Positions 1-5,068 are shown, counted from the first letter of the stretch. The stretch: 5,068 bases of DNA from Alkaliphilus sp. (GCA_018335765.1 JAGXRU010000227.1:1-5068), one strand, 5' to 3'. Numbers and translations are program-made. Notes: generated by a model not told the origin, from the sequence alone.

Positions 1-1431
1 GATTATTTAATAAAAAACCAAAGTAATATGGTGATGTTCATTGAACGCATGGCAGATTTACTTGGAGCAAAAGCATCGGAATTCAAAGTTTTTCAGAAAA
101 TAGAAAATCAGAAAAACGAAATAATAACCATTCTTGAGACCATACATGAGGGTATGCTTGCAATTGATAAAAAAGGATATGTAACCTATTGTAATTCTAA
201 TTCGGAAATTCTACTCAAAACAACCAGAGTAGAATTAGTCGGGAGTCATATATCGCTATTTATGCCCAGAACTCCTGCTTTGAATGTTCTTGATAAGGGA
301 GAGGGGTATACAGAACAAGAGGAGATATTTAAACACGGACAAAGGAGTTTTCATTTTATAGTAACAGCCAAGCCAATAATAAATAATGCTGAGACCACTG
401 GGGTTGTTATTTCTTTTCGTGATATTCTGGAAGCTCATAAGCTGGTCTATAATATGAACCAAAGAAATATTAAGTACACCTTTCATGACATAATTGGAGA
501 CAGTGAGGCATTTGTGAAATCAAAAAATCAAGCTTTGAGGGTGGCGAAAGGCAATTCCACAGTGATGATTACAGGAGAAAGTGGTACCGGGAAGGAATTG
601 TTTGCTAGGGCTATACACTTTGCGAGCTTAAGGCAAAAGGGCCCCTTTATAACAGTAAATTGTGGAGCGATCCCTGAAAATTTATTGGAAACTGAATTAT
701 TTGGATATGAAAAGGGAGCCTTTACAGGCGCTGGGGAAAAAGGAAAACAGGGTAAATTCCAACTGGCAGACGGAGGAACGATTTTTCTTGATGAGATAGG
801 GGAGCTTCCCCTGCATTTACAAGTTAAACTACTGCATGTACTGCAGAATAAAAGGTTTGAAAGGGTGGGCGGAAATAACACAATAACAGTTGATGTCAGG
901 GTGATAGCAGCTACTAATAGAGATTTAGAGGAAATGATCAGCAAGAAAACCTTTAGGGAAGATTTGTATTATAGATTAAGTGTAATTCCATTAAAAATTC
1001 CTCCTCTTAGAGAAAGAATAAATGATATTCCAGTGTTAATGAAGCATTTTCTGGAGAAGTACAACATTTTTATGAGTAAAAACATAATAGATTTTTCTAA
1101 CTATGTTTATGGGATCTTCTGTAACTATGATTGGCCGGGAAATGTAAGGGAGCTTGAAAATGCTGTTGAATATGGGGTTAATATGACCTATGGTGATGAA
1201 ATACTGATAGAAGCAGTTCCTCCTAAGGTAAGAAGTTTTTATAATCCCGCTAAAACAATCGATGACAATCTTACTTTGCAGGATCAAGTAAAGAAATTAG
1301 AAAGAGATATACTTTTGAAAAAATTAGCGGAACACGGAGATTCTCCAGAAGGAAAACTTGCTATCGCTAATGATCTTGATATCAGCCGGGCTACTCTATA
1401 TAGAAAATTAGCGGAATATAAGTTGGGGTAA
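1..1431 (+). CDS. sigma-54-dependent transcriptional activator (PAS / AAA+ / Fis HTH), 5' end cut by the window
   Basis: Bacterial enhancer-binding protein that would use ATP hydrolysis to open promoters held by sigma-54 RNA polymerase. The frame is open from base 1, and the ATG at 28 has no ribosome binding site, so the gene very probably starts upstream. Residues are counted here from base 1 (476 visible). Residues 1-40 look like the end of another sensor domain plus a linker helix. A PAS domain lies at about 41-145 (ETIHEGMLAIDKKGYVTY region). The AAA+ domain has Walker A GESGTGKE (192-199), the sigma-54 contact loop GAFTGA (239-244), Walker B IFLDEI (261-266), sensor I AATNRD (about 303-308), the REDLYYRL arginine region (319-326) and the sensor II stretch WPGNVRELEN (378-387). 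A Fis-type helix-turn-helix (DISRATLYRKLAEY) closes the protein. No receiver domain is visible, so a ligand rather than a phosphorelay probably controls it. Its likely targets are the two -24/-12 promoters downstream; the effector cannot be read from the sequence. Confidence 0.95.
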   Translation, partial: DYLIKNQSNMVMFIERMADLLGAKASEFKVFQKIENQKNEIITILETIHEGMLAIDKKGYVTYCNSNSEILLKTTRVELVGSHISLFMPRTPALNVLDKGEGYTEQEEIFKHGQRSFHFIVTAKPIINNAETTGVVISFRDILEAHKLVYNMNQRNIKYTFHDIIGDSEAFVKSKNQALRVAKGNSTVMITGESGTGKELFARAIHFASLRQKGPFITVNCGAIPENLLETELFGYEKGAFTGAGEKGKQGKFQLADGGTIFLDEIGELPLHLQVKLLHVLQNKRFERVGGNNTITVDVRVIAATNRDLEEMISKKTFREDLYYRLSVIPLKIPPLRERINDIPVLMKHFLEKYNIFMSKNIIDFSNYVYGIFCNYDWPGNVRELENAVEYGVNMTYGDEILIEAVPPKVRSFYNPAKTIDDNLTLQDQVKKLERDILLKKLAEHGDSPEGKLAIANDLDISRATLYRKLAEYKLG

Positions 1432-1440
1432 AGTTTGAAA

Positions 1441-1479
1441 AAAGATAAAACTATTCAATTGTGAATAGTTTTATTTTTT
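1441..1479 (+). terminator. Rho-independent-type terminator after the activator gene
   Basis: AAAACTATTCA (1447-1457) and TGAATAGTTTT (1462-1472) form a perfect 11-bp stem with the four-base loop ATTG. A/T pairs extend it outward to 1441/1478, with one G-T wobble. The 3' arm runs directly into a T-rich tract. The stem starts 9 bases after the stop codon and ends 17 bases before the -24 promoter element, so it would separate the activator transcript from the patA-like transcript. The stem is GC-poor. Being A-rich before and T-rich after, it could act in both directions. A second role as a protein-binding palindrome cannot be excluded. Confidence 0.7.
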
Positions 1480-1495
1480 CGTTCCTCGCTACAAA

Positions 1496-1511
1496 CGGCA
1501 TGATATTTGCA
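1496..1511 (+). promoter_or_regulatory. sigma-54 (-24/-12) promoter of the aminotransferase gene
   Basis: The sequence CGGCATG-N4-TTGCA matches the sigma-54 consensus TGGCAYR-N4-TTGCW at every defined position except the first. The invariant GG (1497-1498) and GC (1509-1510) have the required spacing. With C1510 as -12, transcription would start near 1522, about 30 bases before the start codon. An adjacent activator gene with an intact GAFTGA loop supports the call. E. coli patA (ygjG) is also known to be sigma-54 dependent. Confidence 0.85.
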
Positions 1512-1537
1512 TTTAAATAGAATCAAGTATGCAATAT

Positions 1538-1544
1538 GGGGAGG
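1538..1544 (+). promoter_or_regulatory. ribosome binding site fixing the aminotransferase start
   Basis: GGGGAGG lies 7 bases before ATG 1552. An alternative in-frame TTG at 1507 falls inside the -12 promoter element, upstream of the predicted transcription start. It would therefore not be on the message, and the ATG at 1552 is the true start. Confidence 0.88.
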
Positions 1545-1551
1545 AATAAAG

Positions 1552-2937
1552 ATGGAACTAAACAAGATGGCAGCATTAGAAGAAGCTCAAAAGATATGTG
1601 GCTTTATATTAAATGATGAATTAACGAAGGATGAAAAGGATCAAATTGTACGAGATTCCATATACAATTTTAATCATCATGTAAATCCTGGGTGGCTTGC
1701 CTATAGAAAATCAGTATCTACTAACGAAGCGTTCGTAGAATGGGAAGATTCTATGGAATCATTTAAGGACTTATACGGAAATGAATTCATTGACTGTTTA
1801 GGTGGATTTGGGATTTATACCTGTGGTCACAGAAATCCTGAAATACTAAAATATGTTCAGGCTCAATTAAGCCGTTATGCCCTTCACAGTCAAGAACTGA
1901 TAGATCCACTTAGGGGATATCTGGCAAAGATAATGGCTCTTTGTACACCCGGGGATCTTACGTATTCATTCTTTTGCAATGGAGGAGCAGAGGCAAACGA
2001 AATGGCATTAAAGTTAGCTAGACTAGCAACGGGTAAGAATTACTACATTTCTACAGTTGGAGCTTTCCATGGAAAATCTCTAGGGGCAGTATCCATGACT
2101 GGAAAGGGAACTTACAGAAAGCCGTATCTTCCAATGATACAATCGGTACAGCATGTTGAATATGGCAATGCTGAGGCTGTTGAAGTAGCTATTAAGAACC
2201 TTATCAGCGTTGGAGAAACTGTAGCTGGTATGATAGTAGAGCCTATTCAAGGCGAAGCGGGCATCATTTTACCTCCTGAAGGTTACCTGAGAAGATTAAG
2301 AGAGATCTGTGACAAATATGAAGTGGTACTTATATTTGATGAAATCCAAACGGGAATGGGAAGAACAGGTACCATGTGGGCTTGCGAAGCGGAGGGCGTG
2401 ACACCGGACATTTTGGTATTCGGAAAGGCTTTTGGTGGAGGAATCATGCCAATCACAGGAATCATTGCTAGACCACATCTGTGGACTGATGATATTGTCA
2501 ATAATCCTTGGATATTGGGATCACCTACCTTTGGTGGAAACCCGCTTGCATGTTCGGCAGCCATAGCAGCCATTAAATACACTCTTGAGAATGATTTGCC
2601 GGGACAAATTAAAGAAAAGGGTGAGTATCTGATTGGTAAATTGAGAGAGCTTCAAAAAGATCATCCTATACTGAAGGAGGTAAGAGGAAAAGGCTTCTTG
2701 ATAGGATTGGAATATCCTACATCAGAAATTGGATGGGCAGTATCGAAGGGATTGTTTAAGCGTGGAGTGATGACTGGGGGAACGCTAATCAGTTCTAAGA
2801 CGAATAGGATAGAACCTCCAGGAATACTAAGTTATGAGACCATGGACAAAATTGTTCAGAAGCTGGATGAAAGCTTGACTGAAGTAGAAGCGGAGTTCAG
2901 TACAACGTGGGAATTGGTGGCAACAGCAAAAGTATGA
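1552..2937 (+). CDS. patA: putrescine aminotransferase (class III PLP-dependent)
   Basis: Cytosolic pyridoxal-phosphate enzyme, 461 residues, close to the 459 of E. coli PatA/YgjG. That enzyme moves the terminal amino group of putrescine (and cadaverine) to 2-oxoglutarate, giving 4-aminobutanal (which cyclises to 1-pyrroline) and glutamate. Recalled E. coli PatA shares long blocks with this protein: HVNPG near residue 45, EFIDCLGGFGI, GHRNP, LHSQEL.DPLR, YSFFCN, GAFHGKSLGA, EPIQGE, DE.QTGMGRTG and TFGGNPLAC. The PLP phosphate-binding turn is NGGAEAN (143-149), Asp263 in FDEIQTG should hold the pyridine nitrogen, and Lys292 in FGKAFGGG is the predicted Schiff-base lysine. The N-terminal helical extension typical of PatA, absent from ornithine aminotransferases, is present. 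The gene sits behind a sigma-54 promoter and ahead of a transporter and an aldehyde oxidoreductase, which fits diamine degradation. A close relative acting on cadaverine or another omega-amine is the main alternative. Confidence 0.9.
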   Translation: MELNKMAALEEAQKICGFILNDELTKDEKDQIVRDSIYNFNHHVNPGWLAYRKSVSTNEAFVEWEDSMESFKDLYGNEFIDCLGGFGIYTCGHRNPEILKYVQAQLSRYALHSQELIDPLRGYLAKIMALCTPGDLTYSFFCNGGAEANEMALKLARLATGKNYYISTVGAFHGKSLGAVSMTGKGTYRKPYLPMIQSVQHVEYGNAEAVEVAIKNLISVGETVAGMIVEPIQGEAGIILPPEGYLRRLREICDKYEVVLIFDEIQTGMGRTGTMWACEAEGVTPDILVFGKAFGGGIMPITGIIARPHLWTDDIVNNPWILGSPTFGGNPLACSAAIAAIKYTLENDLPGQIKEKGEYLIGKLRELQKDHPILKEVRGKGFLIGLEYPTSEIGWAVSKGLFKRGVMTGGTLISSKTNRIEPPGILSYETMDKIVQKLDESLTEVEAEFSTTWELVATAKV

Positions 2938-2966
2938 AATGTGGGGCAGGACTAAGGCGAGAATTA

Positions 2967-2980
2967 TCTCAATTATGAGA
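2967..2980. promoter_or_regulatory. candidate operator / activator site 1 (TCTCA-N4-TGAGA)
   Basis: TCTCA and TGAGA form 5-bp inverted arms around ATTA. The 15-mer CTCAATTATGAGAAT (2968-2982) matches the one at 3054-3068 at 13 of 15 positions, differing only in the two central bases. It lies about 250-265 bases upstream of the predicted transporter transcription start, within reach of a looping sigma-54 activator. It overlaps the possible terminator at 2968-2995. Confidence 0.5.
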
Positions 2981-2995
2981 ATTGAGTTTCTATTT
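2968..2995 (+). terminator. possible weak terminator after the aminotransferase gene
   Basis: CTCAATT (2968-2974) and AATTGAG (2980-2986) form a 7-bp stem with a 5-base loop, followed by TTTCTATTTT. It lies about 30 bases past the stop codon, a normal position for a terminator. The stem is short and mostly A-T, and the same bases form an operator-like site, so the call is tentative. Confidence 0.35.
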
Positions 2996-3000
2996 TGAGA
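2987..3000. promoter_or_regulatory. candidate operator / activator site 2 (degenerate)
   Basis: The right half-site TGAGA is intact and the 14-base block matches the perfect site at 3053-3066 at 11 of 14 positions; the left arm is degenerate. Its centre is 20 bp from site 1, about two helical turns, which would put both proteins on one face of the DNA. On its own this would be unremarkable; the spacing is what supports it. Confidence 0.35.
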
Positions 3001-3050
3001 ATTCTGCTAAATGAGTGAGTGGAATGACTTTGAATCAACAATTTATTAAC

Positions 3051-3068
3051 ATTCTCAATATTGAGAAT
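3051..3068. promoter_or_regulatory. perfect 18-bp palindrome, candidate activator binding site 3
   Basis: ATTCTCAATATTGAGAAT is fully self-complementary. It contains the same TCTCA-N4-TGAGA core as site 1 and lies about 163-180 bases upstream of the predicted +1 at 3231, the usual distance for a sigma-54 upstream activating sequence. No T-tract follows, so it is not a terminator. The activator encoded at the left of the window is the obvious candidate ligand, but no matching site was found upstream of the aminotransferase promoter. Confidence 0.6.
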
Positions 3069-3113
3069 AATTAGGTAAAATGCATCAAAGAGAAATAAAA
3101 TTTTGGAAAAAAC

Positions 3114-3135
3114 TTCTAGTATAGTTCTAGCATAG
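3114..3135. repeat. two tandem 11-bp direct repeats
   Basis: TTCTAGTATAG (3114-3124) is followed immediately by TTCTAGCATAG (3125-3135), with one difference. The 11-bp period is close to one DNA turn. The pair sits about 96-117 bases before the predicted transporter transcription start, between the palindrome cluster and the promoter. It may be a binding site or a bendable element; no known motif is recognised. Confidence 0.5.
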
Positions 3136-3175
3136 AATGTGTAACTAAATTTTAAAAATAGATATTGTCTGATTT

Positions 3176-3200
3176 TGGGCATATTGGTCAAGTATGCCCA
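3176..3200. repeat. 8-bp perfect inverted repeat next to the sigma-54 promoter
   Basis: TGGGCATA (3176-3183) and TATGCCCA (3193-3200) are exact reverse complements around a 9-base spacer. The element ends four bases before the -24 box, at about -55 to -31. That is too close for a typical sigma-54 enhancer, so a repressor or second regulator would be a better fit. No T-tract follows that would make it a good terminator. Confidence 0.55.
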
Positions 3201-3204
3201 TTTG

Positions 3205-3220
3205 TGGTATAATTCTTGCA
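3205..3220 (+). promoter_or_regulatory. sigma-54 (-24/-12) promoter of the NhaC-type transporter gene
   Basis: TGGTATAATTCTTGCA matches TGGCAYR-N4-TTGCW with a single departure (T for C after GG). GG (3206-3207) and GC (3218-3219) have the required spacing. With C3219 as -12, transcription would start near 3231 and leave a leader of about 121 bases. An overlapping TATAAT (3208-3213) has no -35 partner that I can see. Confidence 0.82.
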
Positions 3221-3230
3221 CTATACGGAA

Positions 3231-3248
3231 GTATACCCTAGGGGATAC
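3231..3248 (+). promoter_or_regulatory. imperfect palindrome at the predicted transcription start
   Basis: The 18 bases GTATACCCTAGGGGATAC are symmetrical about 3239/3240 except for one opposed pair (A3235 and G3244). They begin at the predicted +1 of the transporter promoter. They could be an operator covering +1, or a hairpin at the very 5' end of the message that stabilises it. A short second arm pair, TATAC/GTATA, overlaps it on the left. Confidence 0.35.
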
Positions 3249-3334
3249 AGGGATCATTATACTATCTGCTGATTCAATAGTTTTTTACTAGAATTTAAAG
3301 AAGGGAGGCAATTATCTTTTTGTAAAATTATTTT

Positions 3335-3345
3335 GAGAGAGGTGA
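3335..3345 (+). promoter_or_regulatory. ribosome binding site of the transporter gene
   Basis: GAGAGAGGTGA ends 6 bases before ATG 3352. A nearer ATG at 3348 is too close to the site and reaches a stop after three codons, so 3352 is the start. Confidence 0.8.
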
Positions 3346-3351
3346 ATATGT

Positions 3352-4845
3352 ATGAGTGATACAACAAAACAAACTTCATTGAAAGGTGGTACAGGAGGCT
3401 TTAAGATCCCCAAATTGATTATAGGGGCTTTAATAGTCATGGTTGTTACTTTTTTTGCAGTACAATTTCTTCCCGAAAATCCAGAAGAATTGGGTATTAT
3501 TTCAACAATTCCTGCTTTATTTCTAATTGTTTATATTTTTTTTACAAAACGAATACTTGAAGCGTTAACCTTGTCAGCTTTGATGGGATTAATAATTGCC
3601 CACAAAGGAGGCTTTTTTGCAGCCTTCAATGACTCTCTGATGAGGGTATTGATGGGTGATACGATGGCGTGGCTCTTTATTGTTTGTGGTCTGATGGGAA
3701 GTATTATTGCTTTGATTGAAAAAGCAGGGGGAGCATTTGCCTTTGGTGAATGGGTGGTTAGCAGAGCTAAGACACGAAAAAGCACACTAATATGGACATG
3801 GCTTTTAGGTGTAGCGATTTTTATAGATGACTATTTAAATTCTCTGACAGTGGGTTCCTGTATGGCTCCGGTAACCGATAAACATAAAGTACCAAGGGAG
3901 ATGCTGGCTTATGTCGTAAACTCTACTGCTGCTCCTGTGTGTATACTTGTTCCAATATCAACATGGGCTGTTTTTGTAGCGGCCTTACTTGAGGAAAATG
4001 GACTTGCCCCCGCTGGAGAAGGAATGAGCTACTTTATAAAAACGATACCGTTTAACTTTTATGGATGGTTTGCGGTATTCATCGTTCCGCTGGTCATTTT
4101 AGGAGTTATCCCTGTGTTTGGGCCAATGAAAAAGGCTGAAAAGAGAGCAAGAGAAACAGGCGTGCTGGCACCTCCAGGATCTGAAAGAATAGACATCAAA
4201 GCTGGTGAAAAAATGGAAATACCAGAGAGAGCAAATGTTTGGAATTTCTTTTTGCCGATAATATTTCTTGTTGCTTCAACAATATATTTTGAAATAGATA
4301 TGATGAAGGGAGTTATTACTACCTTAGCATTCATGTTCTTCTTATACATACCGCAAAAAATCATGAATGCACAAGATTTTGCAGATTACTCTGTTAAAGG
4401 TATAAAAAATATGTTATTTCCACTATTGTTAATGGTATTGGCATTTACCTTTGCCGATGTGAATAAACAGATCGGCTTCACAGACTATGTTATCGCACAA
4501 GCTGTGGTTTTTATGTCCCCTCAATTGTTGCCATTTATCCTCTTTATCGTTTTAACAATAACTGAGTTCATAACCGGCACAAACTGGGGAATGTATGTTA
4601 TTGCATTACCCATTGTAATCCCGTTATCAGCGGCAATAGGTGCGGATCCTATCATTGCTGTGGCTGCTGTTTTGTCAGCTGGAGTTTTCGGAAGTCATAT
4701 TTGCTTTTATTCAGATGCCACAATACTCTCGGCATCTGCCTCCGGATGTGAGAATTTCCAACATTCAATTACTCAAATGCCATTTGGATTTTTAGCGGCA
4801 GGATTAACAGCAATATCATTTTTAATATCGGGATACGTTTTTTAA
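3352..4845 (+). CDS. NhaC-superfamily Na+/H+ antiporter-like membrane transporter
   Basis: Polytopic inner-membrane carrier of 497 residues, a normal length for the NhaC family. Hydrophobic segments are visible at about 21-40, 46-64, 70-83, 104-122, 145-162, 184-212, 235-255, 297-313, 318-334, 353-369, 392-408, 412-443 and 476-496. Family signatures are FIDDYLNSLTVG (157-168) with its paired acidic residues, STAAPVCILVPIS (191-203), TGTNWG (408-413) and GSHICFYSDATILSA (447-461). In this superfamily the conserved Asp and Ser/Thr-rich segments carry ion and substrate. Members exchange Na+ for H+, or organic acids or amino acids coupled to these ions, so Na+/H+ exchange is not assured. Lying between a diamine aminotransferase and an aldehyde oxidoreductase, behind its own sigma-54 promoter, it may carry the diamine, its product or a counter-ion. 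The N-terminal 18 residues are polar; no signal peptide cleavage is expected. Confidence 0.9.
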   Translation: MSDTTKQTSLKGGTGGFKIPKLIIGALIVMVVTFFAVQFLPENPEELGIISTIPALFLIVYIFFTKRILEALTLSALMGLIIAHKGGFFAAFNDSLMRVLMGDTMAWLFIVCGLMGSIIALIEKAGGAFAFGEWVVSRAKTRKSTLIWTWLLGVAIFIDDYLNSLTVGSCMAPVTDKHKVPREMLAYVVNSTAAPVCILVPISTWAVFVAALLEENGLAPAGEGMSYFIKTIPFNFYGWFAVFIVPLVILGVIPVFGPMKKAEKRARETGVLAPPGSERIDIKAGEKMEIPERANVWNFFLPIIFLVASTIYFEIDMMKGVITTLAFMFFLYIPQKIMNAQDFADYSVKGIKNMLFPLLLMVLAFTFADVNKQIGFTDYVIAQAVVFMSPQLLPFILFIVLTITEFITGTNWGMYVIALPIVIPLSAAIGADPIIAVAAVLSAGVFGSHICFYSDATILSASASGCENFQHSITQMPFGFLAAGLTAISFLISGYVF

Positions 4846-4863
4846 ATATAATTTAATAAAAGT

Positions 4864-4899
4864 GACAATGAGCGGATAAAAAAATGTCCGCTTATTGTT
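4864..4899 (+). terminator. hairpin terminator or attenuator between the transporter and oxidoreductase genes
   Basis: ACAATGAGCGGA (4865-4876) pairs with TCCGCTTATTGT (4887-4898) over 12 bp, including one G-T wobble, around a 10-base A-rich loop. It begins 19 bases after the transporter stop codon. The following TTTGTAATT is a poor T-tract, so termination may be partial and allow read-through into the next gene, for which no separate -24/-12 promoter is visible. Confidence 0.65.
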
Positions 4900-4921
4900 T
4901 GTAATTCCAAAAAGAGTTAAT

Positions 4922-4927
4922 GGAGGG
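4922..4927 (+). promoter_or_regulatory. ribosome binding site of the oxidoreductase gene
   Basis: GGAGGG lies 6 bases before ATG 4934 and sets the start of the gene that runs off the right edge. Confidence 0.85.
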
Positions 4928-4933
4928 ACGCTA

Positions 4934-5068
4934 ATGAAATTATTTCCTTGTGCTAAAGTACTTGATGTTGACTTGAGTAATGAACTTATAACAGTCAGAA
5001 CTATACCTGGGGAGATTTATCGCTTATATCCGGGAGGGTCTGCATTGGGGGCGTATTTAATTCTCCAA
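4934..5068 (+). CDS. aldehyde ferredoxin oxidoreductase, N-terminal fragment (3' end beyond the window)
   Basis: Only 45 codons are visible and the frame stays open to the edge. The pattern is that of the N-terminal domain of the tungsten/molybdenum bis-pterin aldehyde:ferredoxin oxidoreductase family: a short strand with VLDVDLS (residues 9-15), a second strand ELITVRTIP (17-25), then IYRLYPGGSALGAYLI (28-43). The last part corresponds to the family's Y..YLGGRGLGAYLL. These cytosolic enzymes oxidise aldehydes to carboxylic acids and reduce ferredoxin. The pterin-binding and iron-sulfur cysteine motifs lie further on and cannot be checked. Next to a putrescine aminotransferase, the substrate could be 4-aminobutanal, giving GABA (inference). 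Expression probably depends on read-through from the transporter gene. The family call is firm for so short a piece; the substrate is not known. Confidence 0.85.
   Translation, partial: MKLFPCAKVLDVDLSNELITVRTIPGEIYRLYPGGSALGAYLILQ

Larger units (their letters stand above)
2938..3351. other. 414-base intergenic regulatory region between the aminotransferase and transporter genes
   Basis: No convincing gene is present. The minus strand happens to be open for 94 codons (2973-3257) but has no ribosome binding site and no recognisable protein features. In order, the stretch contains a cluster of TCTCA/TGAGA sites (2967-3066), an AT-rich spacer, an 11-bp tandem repeat (3114-3135), an 8-bp inverted repeat (3176-3200), a -24/-12 promoter (3205-3220), a palindrome at the predicted +1 (3231-3248), and a leader of about 121 bases ending in the transporter's ribosome binding site. 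The length and the amount of symmetry are unusual for a simple intergenic gap. Confidence 0.8.

Noticed and set aside
28..30. ATG at 28 as the true start of the activator
   Set aside because: The frame is open back to base 1, no ribosome binding site precedes it, and the residues before it look like the end of a further sensor domain.
1336..1346. Palindrome GGAGATTCTCC inside the activator gene, about 185 bases before the patA transcription start, considered as an activator site
   Set aside because: It is coding sequence, short, and does not match the TCTCA-N4-TGAGA pattern upstream of the transporter gene. Chance cannot be excluded.
1507..1551. Upstream TTG start giving a 15-residue longer aminotransferase
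   Set aside because: The TTG is part of the -12 promoter element and precedes the predicted transcription start. ATG 1552 has a strong ribosome binding site.
3208..3213. TATAAT as a sigma-70-type -10 box
   Set aside because: No -35-like hexamer at 16-18 bases upstream, while the same bases fit a -24/-12 promoter with correct spacing.
2973..3257. Minus-strand open frame of 94 codons filling most of the intergenic region
   Set aside because: There is no ribosome binding site before its ATG and no recognisable domain, and it overlaps the promoter, palindromes and repeats. Stop-free AT-rich DNA by chance is the simpler explanation.
3299..3322. Ribosome-binding-like AAGGGAGG about 45 bases before the transporter start, considered as a leader peptide signal
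   Set aside because: The only frame at proper spacing would start with ATT and stop after four codons. No credible leader peptide is encoded.
4847..4852. TATAAT just after the transporter stop as a promoter for the oxidoreductase gene
   Set aside because: No -35-like hexamer at the right distance, and the hairpin at 4864-4899 would lie directly downstream of it.

Overview
The window looks like a piece of chromosome from an anaerobic, AT-rich Gram-positive bacterium, most likely of the Clostridia. This is inferred from four things. Base composition is low GC by eye. Purine-rich ribosome binding sites precede every gene. A sigma-54 activator of a type common in Firmicutes sits beside its likely target genes. 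A gene for a tungsten-type aldehyde:ferredoxin oxidoreductase, typical of strict anaerobes, begins at the right edge. No species can be named from the sequence alone.

Layout, all genes on the plus strand. (1) 1-1431: a sigma-54-dependent activator (PAS, AAA+ with an intact GAFTGA loop, Fis-type HTH) whose N-terminal sensor is cut by the left edge. (2) 1432-1551: an AT-rich hairpin terminator, then a near-consensus -24/-12 promoter and a strong ribosome binding site. (3) 1552-2937: a class III PLP aminotransferase closely resembling putrescine aminotransferase (PatA/YgjG). (4) 2938-3351: a 414-base non-coding stretch dense in symmetrical elements. It holds three TCTCA-N4-TGAGA-like sites, an 11-bp tandem repeat, an 8-bp inverted repeat, a second near-consensus -24/-12 promoter, a palindrome at the predicted start of transcription and a 121-base leader. 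(5) 3352-4845: a NhaC-superfamily membrane antiporter or transporter. (6) 4846-4933: a hairpin, then a ribosome binding site. (7) 4934 to the right edge: the first 45 codons of an aldehyde ferredoxin oxidoreductase.

How it may work together (inference): the activator would sense a small molecule and switch on two sigma-54 promoters. PatA would convert putrescine, or a similar diamine, to an amino-aldehyde and glutamate. The oxidoreductase could oxidise that aldehyde to the amino acid (GABA from putrescine) with ferredoxin as electron acceptor, in place of the NAD-dependent dehydrogenase (PatD) known from E. coli. The NhaC-type carrier would move the substrate or product, or balance Na+/H+. 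This would be a ferredoxin-linked diamine-degradation module under sigma-54 control. Each family assignment is well supported; their joint function is a hypothesis.
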